Assembly: GCA_036936605.1 (NCBI GenBank)
Contig: JAUPFV010000001.1
Location: 345,165,081 to 345,229,080 of the forward strand
Direction: 5' to 3'
Length of the DNA: 64,000 nt
Source: Limnanthes douglasii subsp. nivea
Lineage: Eukaryota; Streptophyta; Magnoliopsida; Brassicales; Limnanthaceae
Shown here: positions 21,611-34,135 of the stretch, piece after piece
Position numbering within the stretch: the stretch's first letter is position 1
Layout of the letters: each line of letters opens with the position of its first letter
The notes under the pieces: model-generated
Seen by the model: the letters and a program-made list of their open reading frames with translations, nothing else
Told to the model about the DNA's origin: nothing
Database searches by the model: none
Program-made: the position numbers and the translations under genes

Positions 21611-22589
21611 GCTTCATGATATAAAGTTTATAGTTGCTACGTCTTACTACTGGTGTGCCTGTCGCATGTTTATAGTCATTAAGAACTTCGTACAAGTTTA
21701 TAATTAAGCTCCAACTTATTAGATACAAAAAAGTGAGTTGATTTCTACATGAATCGAATTTATATTATTAATTGTGGGGTGCATTTTACAAAGCTATATC
21801 ATGAACATTAAGAACAAGAGCACAGCCTCTAATCTTCAAATAATGATGCAAGTTGAGGTTCTAGAATTCGTATCCAGGCCAAGAGGTAGGCAGCATGGTT
21901 GACATGGAGTTGGAGCTGGTAGTTTCTAAGAGTGGCAATCGATGTTAAACATGTACATACATGTTACGGTATTATTACAGTATAGCTCTGCATCTGGATC
22001 TTTCTAGCTATTTGTACCTGAAATGGCTTTGGACCAGCATTTCTCACAATTTCCTCCTGTGATGACTATATTTTTCTGCAGAATTTGCTAGAACTGACAG
22101 TACTTATACAATATATACATAATAGATGGAAGAGGACATGTAGCTCATTGTTTGATTAAGCAAGGGAATCAGAGAAGACGCTACTAGGAAAATGATCTTG
22201 CCTACTATAGTGTCTCAGGAGTTGAAATGGAAAGTTCAGAAGAATCACCACATTATTTGTCAGATGTATGCTTAGTTGACTTACTTTTTTTTTATTGATC
22301 ATATTCAACCAAGCTCTTTGTATCTATTAGACGTTGAGTCTTTTCCTTTTAGAGTGCGAAGCTCTATGGTATGGTTCTTGTGATAGATGCACCATAACCC
22401 ATTGAGCAAAACACTACTCCAAACTCAATTCCATGAGCCGGACTGCAGAGAGCAAAGTAGTTGAGGGCCAGGTCCATCATTATGCTTTGCAAGCGGTGAA
22501 GTTAATTATTCACCATACTCTTCGTGTCAAGCCAATAAGTCTATGGCCCGAATGCTCATAGGAGTAATATTATTAAGAAATATAGCGGG
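21611..22589. other. PETJ 3' flank, no further gene seen
   Basis: The PETJ 3'UTR presumably lies in the first few hundred bases. No other ORF, RNA gene or transposon end could be supported. Confidence 0.5.
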
Positions 22590-23030
22590 GAAGCAAGAAA
22601 CAAGAATTTTTGCAGGAAAAGTCGTCGAAAAATATGGCAGGCCGAGCCACGTAATACATATTATTAAAAAAAAAAAAAAATTATTTCGATCATTCGATTG
22701 CTTTGATGCAATTTGATAAAAGATGATAAATCCAATTTTGATCCAATTTGACAAAACATGATAAATCCAATTTTAAATTGGACAATATTACAAATTTTAA
22801 ATTGGACAATATAACAGATGAGAGATTTGACTTCAACAAAGTTCACAAGCATAACAAATCTTTCTATAAAAGGTTGTAATTTTCATAAAAATACTACGGT
22901 AAAATCATATTAGTGGGAGATACAACTTTTCTGAAAAGTACTTGTTGGAGTGTTTCGCGACAATGCATTAATTGAAAACCGTGAGATCGTTTTCAGTTAA
23001 TATTCGAAAATTTTAGATTTCGTTCCGATA
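22590..23030 (-). repeat. Degenerate LTR-like repeat, left copy (copia relic)
   Basis: It shares ordered blocks with 26870-27120 and 27880-28130: AAATATGG-CACGTAATA, ATTATTT-GATCATT, a GAGATTTGACTTCAA block, ATAAAAATACT-GGTAAA and GTTTTCAGTTAATATT. The two copies flank a copia polymerase relic, so they may be its LTRs. Divergence is high and the ends are not resolved. Confidence 0.4.
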
Positions 23031-24780
23031 TTTTTGCTTTTGTTGTTGAAAATTTACATTTGCAGCAATTTGAGTTTCTTTAGAAAATGAAAATCCTAAC
23101 ATTACCGCAACCACCAAATTTTGGTCGAAGTGATGGCTTGTAACATTTTATTTTGATCATGACGAAATATGTGTTTAGAATTTTTAGAATGATGTCACTG
23201 GCACTTCGCCATTATCAGTTTTTTTGGTTTCGTCACTTGTCCTGACCTAACTTTTGGTTGTTGTAGCAAACTTGTACGAAAAATACCAGAAATTTTGTCT
23301 TGGTTTTCTTCGTCGCAACCATTTTTTTTTGGTTGATGCGACAAGTTCCAGAAAGTCTACCGTGTTTAGGAAGTCTATTAAATCTTCTATATAGTTCATT
23401 CTTTAATTCTAAGGCGATTTCGATTGTTTGAATTGTCTTTAGATAAACTTCAATTACTTCATACAATCAAAATTTCTAACAATCTCTCATTTTATTAAAT
23501 GACATCTCATATCTCCTCACGTAGCTAACTTAAAGCAAAATATCTTTCGATTTGATTTTTATCCTTAATGTAGAGACAACAAAGCTAGATCGGAAATTAT
23601 TGGTACTCGTAACAGTGAACCAACTTCCGAAGTGACTTAATCGATGATCTCACACGTATAATTGTTTTATCATTTTATTTATCAACGTTTCGCTTAACAT
23701 TATTTTGGTCATGTGCTCAGTCCATTTCAAGAACTATTATTTGAATGGAACTCATTATCTCATGAGAGACGACACCACCTATAGTTTCTTATACGTACAA
23801 TTCTTATAGTATTTTCGTTATCTTTATTGGTGAGGCAAAAATCACCTAAACTTATGACACAAATAATTTCCACAAACAAAGATCAACAGTAAAAAGATAG
23901 AAAGAATTTGAAATGATTGTGTGAAGAACACTTGTATTATATTTCTGATATGGTTTACAAAATGATATCTCTATATGTTGCTATTATTCTCTATACCTTT
24001 CACTTACTTCACAAATGCAACATTAACTTGTTATATAATGGCCTTGATTTGGAGGGGTTTTATGTTGTTGCCTCCTCATTGGTGCAACCTTTTATAGCCC
24101 TCCAGATGCTATATCAGGTGGAGGTACGTCTTGCGAGCTACTTTATCGTACAATGTCAGGTCAGGCTTCCGTACATTTACATACACGATTTCCGTACACT
24201 TCGGTAACACTTAGTAGTGGGGAGACCGACATAGGCTAAGTGTTTGTTCGCTAATGATCGTAGGAATAATCAACATATGCTCGTTACGAGCTTATCATGT
24301 GGACTCGTGAGCCATTTATTTGGGATCACACTGAGGGACCATATGAGGTTTGTCTAAGTAATTTAGACTTAATGAGCACAATCCTTCAAGATAGAGCGAC
24401 TTAACTAGTTGCTCAAGGCCATACGGTCAAATTGGCCAAGTTGGCCTTAAGCGACCATGTGGTCGCTTAAGGCCATGCGACCAGCGTGCTCGGTCGCGTC
24501 TCACAGCGAGGCTGAGTTTCTTAGGTTTGGAATTGGTTAGTTTATTCGAACTTATTCGTATCATTTATAAACACATGTCACACGTATACTAAATTGTATC
24601 AAAAGTTAGTATGAACTTATCCATCCACGATAACGACCAACATATCCTACACACATTACAAATTAAACTTTATTATATATATAATGAATCTTTTACAAAA
24701 AAAATTTTGTTACCCGTTGAAAATTCGACGTTTAGGTTTTCTAATTATCGAATTAGGTTGCCATCATTTATAAAATATCA
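23031..24780. other. AT-rich stretch without a recognised gene
   Basis: Several stretches of low complexity are present, with short ORFs that resemble nothing I know. A GC-richer island with a long palindrome lies at 24400-24530. Confidence 0.5.
24443..24474. repeat. 32-bp perfect palindrome
   Basis: Two 15-bp arms (GGCCTTAAGCGACCA and its exact reverse complement) surround a 2-bp TG centre. Nearby sequence repeats parts of the arms (GGCCATACGGTC, GGCCATGCGACC). Confidence 0.95.
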
Positions 24781-24799
24781 TTAAAAGATTTTTATTCTC

Positions 24800-25990
24800 A
24801 TATCTCTATATGTACCGTTTACCAATTCTTGAGCTAATGGTTTGGTAAACAGATCTGTTAGGTTAGCACTCGAACTCACATACGAGATCAATATACTTTC
24901 ACTTTGAATTAGTTGTCTAACGTACTTATGTCTAAAACTTATATGTCTAGATTTATCATTTTAAATTGTAGACTCTACCTAATGTTTCTTGATTATCATA
25001 ATATAGTTGTATTACCATATTCTCTCAACCATTCAACCTTCTTTCCCGTTGTGGCTAATGCTCTGAACTCAGGTTCCATAGTCTAATGTGATATACACGT
25101 TTGTCTTTTTTATTTCCAAGAAACAACCCTATATGCAAAAATGAACATTAACCCCGTAGTCGACTTGTTATCGGCTAAAATGATGCTCCAACTTTCATTC
25201 TAAGATAATAGAAATTTGAGACATATGCTTTTGGCTTCTTAAGTACCCTAACATCATTCGAATTGTAACACAAATTTTTGTATTTTGATTACTCATCAAG
25301 TGACTTAATTTATTAACTGTCTTTATACATAAATTTGTATGAACATATTCTAACTTAGCCACCATTATCCTTTAAATTTTCCAAGTTTCAAATGAAAATT
25401 AAATTATGTATGTGTTTTTTAAATTTGAGATGTTTATATTTATCAATTACTTTCTCAATATAATGATATTGACTTAGGGCATAACCCCCAATACTTCTTA
25501 ATACTTTTATTCTTGAGTGTTCAAATTCTTAAGATCATTCGTTTTAAAGGTTGAGGGCATAAACCGCTTTCTTTTGTAATCTCATTCATATTATTGCTTA
25601 ATATGAGAAAATATAGACATACTACGACCATTACGTCACCAAGAACTTTAATGTATAAACATTTGTCTGTCATGTTATGTCTAAACCAATCAGATACCAT
25701 TGCATGATCAAAGTTTTCATGTCACTTCTTAGGTGTTTGATTCAGACCATATAATGAATTAACAAACTTACATATCTTATACTCATTCTCGAGAAGTACA
25801 AAACCTTTGGATTGTTCTCTATAGACTTGTTTTTTGAGATCTCCATTTAGCAAATTCGTTTTGACATCCATTTTCTGAATTTTCAAACTATATATTGATG
25901 CAATTGTAAAGAACATCCTAATGTTTGTAGTTCTCACAACCGGAACATATGTGTTAAATTATATTTTGTCAAACACCTTTGGCTACTAAT
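24800..25990 (-). pseudogene. Ty1/copia reverse transcriptase and RNase H relic
   Basis: On the minus strand, 25722-25937 encodes a recognisable copia RT block (MDVKTNLLNGDL, then FVLLENEYKICKFVNSLYGL). The segment 24812-24965 encodes the end of copia RNase H (KYVRQLI, then SSSANLTDLFTKPLAQEL). Between and around these, stops and frameshifts are frequent. The integrase and most of gag upstream are missing or unrecognisable. It is a dead fragment. Confidence 0.8.
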
Positions 25991-26869
25991 CTTGCTTGAA
26001 AAACTTGAATGGTACCATTCATGTGAAATTTATAGCAAATAGTAATTATGTGAACATACATAAATAAAATTATTCATTTTACTCATTAAAATTTTGGAAG
26101 TACATAGTTTCACCATTCTATGACTTGAGTATAATTCCATAACAAAGATACCTCTTTTGGCCATTATGAGTTTACCAGATTTGTAAACAGAACGAAATCC
26201 TTAATTTAAAAAAGATCACAAGACATCAAGTTTTTATTAATTTTTTAAACATACAAAACATTAGTGAGGGATATTATTTTCTAATTTGTAACACTAACTT
26301 GACGTCTCCACGTCCTTCCACTTTTGATATGTTAGTGTTGTTCATTTGCACCTCATATACATCTTTATTTATTTCAATTTATTTAGATAGAGATATATCA
26401 TAGGCTATATGTATTAACGCACATGTGTCATACTACAAACCATAGGATTTATCTTCCGCAATATTAACTTTCATCACCATTACCATAAATTCATCTTTTA
26501 TAATATTTATATTTTTCTTTTCTTTCTTTGGATTAAATCATATTGATACTCATGTAATTTGTACTCTTAAAATTATTCCTCGTTATTTATAGACACGAGT
26601 ACTTAAACTATGTTTCCAGATTCCAAAGTTTGAGAGAGAATAATTTTACCCATTAAAAATTATAAACTACAAATTTAGATGTAAGAAATCTATCTATGTT
26701 TATCCTTAACATGCTCAATATATGAATGTCGATTTTGAGAATATCACATTATCCTTTCACCTTGTATGGTGTGCCCCATGACATTGATCCAATCAAATTT
26801 GGTTTTATATTCATGAGAATTTATGTTTCTGTTGTAATGATATTATTTATTTTTTATTGTTAAGAAAAA
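25991..26869 (-). other. Heavily decayed interior of the copia relic
   Basis: No continuous reading frame. A minus-strand stretch near 26760-26810 (reading SNLIDPMSWGTPYKVKG-like residues) may be a gag remnant, but this is weak. Confidence 0.3.
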
Positions 26870-28130
26870 AAATTGGAAACAAGAACTTACAAGTTTGACA
26901 ATAAAATTACCATAAAATATGGAAGCTTGAGACACGTAATAAATATGCTTTCTAAAAATAATTATTTTGATCATTGTATTACTTTAACTCTAAAACAAAA
27001 GTTCTTTTGGAATATAACAAGCTTTGCGATCTCACATACAAGCAACTAGAAATCCAAGATCAAATTTGACAAAATATGATAAATGAGAGAGATTTGACTT
27101 CAAGAGAGTTTGTTAAAGGAAATTCCTTATCAAATGTTAAACCAAAGTAATGAACTATAATAATAAAAAGAAATGAATAGTCACTTAAAGTAAATAATTG
27201 TTCTCTGTATTTTTTAGTGATTTCCAAATGGGAGATTCTAGTCTCTATTTATACAATTCACAATTTACCATTCTCCAATCAGCGCATTACATGTATTATA
27301 ACAGACTATCAACATATTTTGATGACCTATTAAATAATGACACGTGTATCAGTTGTAACTTCTTGAACAACTTTTCTCGCTCTCTTACATCGCTTTATAT
27401 CTTTATCGCAACCCTTGTCAAAAGTTTTTTCCCTCGACTAAAGTTATTTGGATGACCCTGGTCTTCTTACTTTTGTTTTCCCATCGTCTAAATACTTCTT
27501 TACGTGCCTCAGCTAAAGTTTTTGGAGGATCATCGTTTTCTTACTCTCGTTTACTCATCGTCTAAATTCTTCTTTATGACCCTCGGTTAAAGTCTTTAAT
27601 GAACCTCATATTCTTACTTTAGTTTTCCCTTCGTCTAAGTACTTTTTCATGACTCTCGTCTAAATACCTGTAATGCTCATTTTCGACCCTTATCTAACTA
27701 TCTTATTCACCATTTGGTTAAATTCCTTCAGATGACGCTCGTCTAAATACTTCTGCATGATCCTCATTTACTCGTTTCTTTATGCTCTTTGTCTGGAATC
27801 CACTTTTTCCCTGCATCTTATCCCTTTATTAGTCCTTAATATGATTGCACCTTATCAATATACAGAATATATATTATATAAAGGATATCATTACCAGTAT
27901 TTTTCTCTTGAAAAATATAACTATTTATAAGGATAATAAAATCTTATTTAGGATTGCATATTTTTATAAAAATACTTAGGTAAAGTTACATTATTATGAC
28001 ATACAAATTTTTGGAAAGTCACAACAATTTTAAAAGACAGCGGTTTAAATTTTTTGCAACAAGAATTTTTTTTGTCGCGAAGTAGTTTTCAGTTAATATT
28101 TGAAATTTCAATAATTTCCCAAGAATGTAA
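26870..28130 (-). repeat. Degenerate LTR-like repeat, right copy, with an internal insertion
   Basis: Blocks at 26870-27120 and 27880-28130 match the left copy. About 770 bp of unrelated sequence, including a minisatellite, lies between them. Confidence 0.4.
27430..27790. repeat. Decayed minisatellite (TCGTCTAAATACTTCTT motif)
   Basis: The motif CTCGTCTAAATACTTCTTYA, with an associated CTTACTTT(A/T)GTTTTCCC motif, recurs four or more times at irregular spacing of roughly 45-90 bp. Confidence 0.6.
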
Positions 28131-28189
28131 TAATCTATATGTTCATGTTACTGATCTTCGACTGATCTTGAAAGTTGTTTCTTAACCTT

Positions 28190-29030
28190 TTGAAGATGCT
28201 TCAGAGTTAAAAGCGATGTTATATGCAAAAATTGAAGCTGATGAGAAATTAAATGTTGAACTTAAAGATAGATTTTTTGTTAAAGAGAAGTTGAAGACTG
28301 AATTGCAAGCCAAAACAGAGGTCAAAATCTAACTTGGAAACCAAATTTTCCTAAGGAATTAATGGTTGCACAACAACATAAATTTATTGTATAATTTTCT
28401 ATATTTTGTGGGTTTCTTGGCAAGCTTAACCTTCCGAAGATGCAACGATTTCATTTTGTCACCGGGATTAGAATATTCTTTGGCCAAATTGAAAAAGCAT
28501 CACGACTTTAGACATTCAGGAGAAGCAATTGTGTCAAATTTAAAGGCAAGGTCATGGCCGAGAGGAAGAGATTGCAAAAATAGTTGGATATAAAATTAGC
28601 TTAGAAAAAAGTGTTAAAAGAAACATTGGATGACAAACATGTTGATTAGGCTGACATTGAAGCAAAATTATTGGCAGAAATACTCATGGCTACTTATGTT
28701 GCAGTATTGAAAGCTTAGTAAAAGTTGGTTCTTGCCTTCCATAGTAAATACTATGGAACTGAACTTTGACCATTTATGTTATTGTATTTCTAAAGTTGAT
28801 AGATCGACAACTAGTAAATGGATCGAGACTCCAAATTATGAACCTCTTGCGACTTTATTGAAGGGAGGCTATAATGTTGCTAAACTTCTTGAGGAGGTTG
28901 AAGAATAAAAGTTTTCACACGTTGTATTTTCAGATGATGAAGGAGATGGTACTTCTAAGAGTGTTATTAATCTAGTAATTGTTCTTCCCAGTGAAAAATG
29001 TCTTATGTCTTCCTCCAACCAAGCCGAAGA
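28190..29030 (+). pseudogene. Relic of a Tat-type antisense ORF (coiled coil plus acidic tail)
   Basis: Frames on the plus strand encode Lys/Glu/Leu-rich coiled coil (LKAMLYAKIEADEKL, KSVKETLDDKH, then EAKLLAEILMATYVAVLKA). Near 28930 there is an acidic SDDEGDGTSKS segment. Composition and order match the C-terminal half of the intact antisense gene at 47497-50475. It sits 3' to and convergent with a minus-strand gypsy integrase relic, just as in the young element. Several stops and shifts are present. Assignment rests on architecture and composition more than on residue identity. Confidence 0.45.
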
Positions 29031-30200
29031 TGGAGTTTATGTAAAATTTAGCCAAATATAAGGACTTAAATGTTCAGCTAAAGATGAAATTCTTGCCTCC
29101 CAACCAAAAGTTATTCCTCCTATGTATATTTTGCACTTTTGTTTAGCAAACTATTTAAGCTTAAAATCAATTTTTTTTTAACAAAATCCCTTATTATTGG
29201 AACGATTTTTGAAGGAATGTTGTATATATATTTTTGAATTTTTATTTAGTGAATTTATCCATTTTTATTATGAGTGGTTTGTGTTTGCTTTGTTTTTTTT
29301 TTGTTTTTAATAATAAACAAATATTTGCCTCATACTTTGTTATTCCATTTGAACTGATCAATTAAAAAAACATGGACCATTTTAGGAAACAAGTAGATAC
29401 TTGCTTTGGAATATATCTACAATATCTAAACTTTATTTATTTTTTGAAAGGTTAATGGCTACCATTAGAAATACTTTTGAAAAACATCATATAACTTGTT
29501 TTTTAGGGGTGTATGGGCTCCAAGAAGTGTTAAAGGTTACATTTTCATCTTAAATTTTTTTAATATTTGTTTATACTTTAGAGAAGTCGAGGCTCCCAAA
29601 TTAATATTATTTTCATCTCAAACTTATCTTCTTTATTTTTTGGAGAGATGTTGAGGCTTCCTAAGTTGTTGAAGACTATATTTTCATATCATACTTATCT
29701 TTTTTTATTTGAGACTTCTTAAAGATTTTGTGACTACTTTTGGAATCATCTTATTTTTTGCTCGTTGGAATAATAAAATGTATGAACACTTGATGTTAAT
29801 TTCGGAAATATTTTAATTAATTTTTCGATGCTTCATTAAAACCTTACTTGCGTCCCAAGTAAGGAAATAATACACCCCTAATGATAGCTCAAGAAAAAAT
29901 TAAAAATAAATCAATATAATAATCAGTTGAAGCTAAGAAGAATGGTAAATATTTATGATCTACATTTCATAGGTGTCAGAGTTTATTTTTTATTCATCCA
30001 ATAAACGGTATGACATTAGAGTTATTTTGAATTCTACTATGTAATGTTATTTTTAATTTAGGGCTAGCTTGACAAGACTCTTGTCTTTTGTGTGAATGAG
30101 TACTATTCTTAAGAGTTTGTACCTCACTTTAAATCTCATGAATCAAAATTTAGAACTGTATATGTTTCGCATCAGTTTTTTATATTGATTTGCTAAAGTT
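29031..30200. other. AT-rich spacer between antisense-ORF relic and integrase relic
   Basis: Low-complexity sequence with no coding signal that I can support. Confidence 0.45.
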
Positions 30201-30539
30201 GGGATGTTAACATTTTTTCCTCTATCATGTCAAATCCAACATTCTTTATTTTGAATTAGTTCCTTATTCATATGTTGAAATTTTGTAGGAAGGCATATCA
30301 GTTTCGGCTGAGACAACTACTTTTATTTCATACACTAATGGAATGTGTGCTACAATTGTTCTCGTTTTTTTGGTAGTTTTGTATGACCATATGACTTTTT
30401 GCAAAAAGTCTAGAAATTTTATATAACTCCTTCCAACCTCCACTTAGTTATTTTCCAATGGATGGAAATGATAAGATTTTTTTAATACATTTTGTTTACA
30501 TGTAAGACTTTCATTTTAGAACTAAGTCTCATTGTCCGT

Positions 30540-30960
30540 TGTGCACACTCTTGATATTTTATATCGGCAACAAATGTTTGATTTGAGAAATTTTATAACC
30601 TTCTGTGTTGTAATTTGCACCAATTATTGCACCTCTCACCATTTTGAAAAGTATTCTACTTCTTCCTAATAGATATTTTGGAAGGGGCCTTATAATATCA
30701 TAAGGAATTTCCTATTATATTGACTCTAAAAGAAATTTCCTTTGATATTGTTTCAAGTAGAACATATGTGACTTCTATTAAATGGGATAAGCGTTGGCAA
30801 GTTTCATAGTTTTTTACTTTTTTTTTACATCATCGATTATTGTAGGTCTGTAATAACTTCAGGGAAAAATTATTTGATGCAACGGTTTGTTGCTACAATG
30901 GACACTTCTACTCCATCACGGGTTCCTCAACCAGAAAATTTACTTCATCGAGGCTAAGAC
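30540..30960 (-). pseudogene. Gypsy (Tat lineage) integrase relic
   Basis: The minus strand holds TIIDDVKKKVKNYETCQRLS, the second half of the integrase zinc finger. YDIIRPLPK, the start of the catalytic core, follows after a gap. Stops and frameshifts separate the pieces. Confidence 0.6.
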
Positions 30961-31229
30961 ACCGGAAGGAGGGTTTAGTTAGCATTGTTTGTATAATGTC
31001 TCAGATATCCATAAAAATCTTGTTGACTTCATTTTAATTCATCTCCCCTGACCTTAGTCTCAGGAATTACTTCTTCATTCAAACATCTCTCGATAAAGGC
31101 TCTCCAATCTTCCTCTTATTCTTCTTTTTCATCAAATATAATTACATCTGAAGCCGAGACCGCTATAAACATTTATTAGGTAGGGTGATAGATAATTTTC
31201 TTATAAAATTATCCATAATGTTGTTTTTA

Positions 31230-31415
31230 TATAGATTGAAGATGTCAAAGCATCAACAACAGCGTTCTTTGCTCTCGGCACTTGCTCAAAATCAACTTGA
31301 CCAAATAAAGTTGTATGACACCGAAGCTATTTTAATTACTGTATGATATTATCTTTTTTGGAGTTGACGTATCCTAAAGCATGATTGACCACCAACTAAG
31401 AATATGTGAAGGGTT
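31230..31415 (-). pseudogene. Gypsy (Tat lineage) RNase H relic
   Basis: The minus strand encodes LVVNHALGYVNSKKDNIIQ and, after two stops, QVDFEQVPRAKNAVVDALTS. This is the end of a Tat-type RNase H domain. It lies directly upstream, in the element's direction, of the integrase relic at 30540-30960. Confidence 0.7.
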
Positions 31416-31449
31416 AAACTATCTTAGCTTAACAAATGTTTGCTAGACA

Positions 31450-33800
31450 AAAACCTATAATAATATTTTTCATATTATATATCATCATTGGAAGTTGGGA
31501 AACTAAACTTTAAAGGTTGAGTCAAGATATCTCATGATGGGGAGATTACTCGGACTCCTGCTCATGAGCCTTGGTTATTGCTTCCATCATCCATTCTAAC
31601 TTTCTAAGTAAATCAAATTGGTATTTTGTAGCGATAAGTCGTTCGATGTAAAATTCTTTTAGGAATTATGCTAGGTATCGACCTTTAACTGTAGTCATTA
31701 ACTCAATTGGATGTCATATATACGTAATTTCACTGACCAACGGACCAGTCTTCCAAATACATTTGGCTTATATATTGAACTTCTCAACGGGACGGATGTT
31801 CGGATTATGATCGTGTGTGCTTTAAGTACGATCCTATATTTATATCCCTAACCACCAATGTTAAAGCAACTTTTTAAAGTTGGAATTAATTAGGTTTAAC
31901 ACTCGAAAAATATTTACATACACAATATGTCGGTTTGGACTCCATTCTTTCTTCTTTTATTAAAATTGGGCTGGCTAACATTATTTGAGACTTCATGGTA
32001 TAAAAAGAATGATTCGCCTGGCTTCAGATTTTTTAGTATTGATGAAGATTAACCTCATCATAGAAAATTTCAAAGGTTTTAAGGACTAAATAACTCACGG
32101 GCTTAAGAGAAATAAAGTAAAATTTTAGTATTCATATATCTATCACCAGTAATTGAAGTTTATCCTTATTTATAGAATTTCATAAATACTAGAGTAAACA
32201 AATGAATGAAACATGTAAATATGGACACGTACCATTCATATATAAAATAGCTTTCTATATATATTTAAATTATAAAAAAATATACCCCTCACCCATCTAG
32301 GAAATTTAAGTAATCTGCTAAATTTAGAATATAATTGATTCTTCTTGGAACTTCTGGACTTGTCTATTCTTTCTGAAGAATTTGTCTTAACTCTTTATAC
32401 TTCTTCTATTTATGACCTTTTTATTTAGTTCGTCAATATTTTTGTTGATATCAACCCATCTTTATGCTTTCTTATTCTTTTGTATCTGCTCATCCGATTT
32501 CGTGACCATATGAGGCCTTGCCTTAAGTTTTCCAGCTCTTATATGATATCAGCTTGTATAATTCTTGCCTCGTATACAAAGGAATATGTTCTAATGGAAT
32601 ATGCCCTTATTATGACACCCTCTAGTCTTTAAAAAATTTATACTTATTGGAAGGATTAACTTCTTTAAATAAGTTAACGAGGTAATTAATCTTTTATTCT
32701 GTAAACTGTCAGAACTAGTTTATTTGAATTTTTAATCATGGAACAAACCGATTACCAAAATTAGCAACCCAATGGATCTTATAGTGATTTAGATAGAAAT
32801 TCCAATAAATCGTATGATAAATATTCTGATTTGATTTCCTCTTCACATGATGGACCTATTTGTCTCAATCTTTGTATGCATACCTATGTTAAAAATAAAT
32901 TTAATTAAAAATAAACTACAAAATCTTGCTTTTAACGAGTCGTTAGAAGTAACTCATGATATAAATCAAACCGAAGTAACATAAATATTCAATACTTTAA
33001 TCAAATACTCAATAACTATCAACCTCTTTTGATGATATTACTATTCTTTGTCATGATTACGAGATTATAGATGATGTAGAAGTTAATCATGATATTTTTA
33101 TTCATTTCTTTCTATCTCAGCCTAAACCCTACGAATGTGTTGAAGAATATGAGGTAAAATAGCTTCAATGAGATATAAGTGAGGAATCCTTGATAACATC
33201 ACCATAATAACAAGACAAAGATAAAAATGATAAAACATATTACTAACTCTCCAGATGAAGAAGACTTGAACCAACAAGAACAAAAAGCTAATATCCCACT
33301 TGAAAATAACATTGAAATTCTCCTAAAAAAACTACGGTAACAAGAATACCAAGAAAAATGAACCCAATCATACCAATCAAAATAAATAATTTTTGGTTGT
33401 ATTTCTATTCTTTTTAAATTCTAACTTTGTCGTATATTGTTGTCAGATGATTGTAACCTTAACGTTTATTTTTGTCGGGTACCACCCAATTATCTACTAT
33501 TTTATTTAGTTTTATTATCACTTGATACTTTTATGTATGTTTGATGTAACATTTCTATCTTTTTTAAACTTTGATTTAGCTCGTATAAGTACTTTAAATA
33601 AGTTTCTTAATCGTAATTCTTGCATATACTTCAAATATTTATCAAACAATTTTATTAAATTTTTCCCTTTTATACTTTCATAATCCACATATACTGAAAT
33701 CATTCACTTAGAATATTCTTATTATTTTTATTATAGCTCATATAATTATACTAGCTTTAAATTTCCCAATTTATACTATATATAATTAAAATGTTTATGA
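31450..33800. other. AT-rich sequence, no gene supported
   Basis: The reverse transcriptase, protease and gag of the preceding relic would be expected here, but I could not recognise them. Short ORFs (for example 33518-33703 on -) have no known features. Confidence 0.4.
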
Positions 33801-33807
33801 TTTAAGG

Positions 33808-34135
33808 ATTTACGATCCTTTATTATTTTTAATAATGAGATCAGCCTTTAATCATGTTTGTTACTTTGACCTATAGTCCGTGTGTTTACAGCCCTTTATA
33901 TGGCTACATTATCATTTCAGATAATGAGCTTGGCTTATAGTGATATTTGCTAATTGACATATAGTTTATGCGTTTATGGCCCATTGCGTGTCTATACTAT
34001 CATTTTAGATAATTAGATTGGCTTATAACCATAATCGATAATTGACATATAGTTCTGACATTTACGACCTCTTGCATGGCTTCGTCATATTTTTTAATGA
34101 TAGGCTTCAATTATACCATATTGGCTATAAATAAT
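33808..34135. repeat. ~88-bp tandem repeat, about 3.7 copies
   Basis: Units start with (G/A)TTTA(C/T)(A/G)(G/A)CC near 33808, 33884, 33972 and 34060. Each contains AT-TTTAGATAAT-AG--TGGCTTATA and ends in AATTGACATATAGT. The last two steps are exactly 88 bp. Confidence 0.8.

Noticed and set aside
32700..33400. Possible endogenous pararetrovirus fragment
   Set aside because: A few Asp/Glu/Asn-rich codon runs were suggestive, but no protease, RT or movement motif could be read on either strand.
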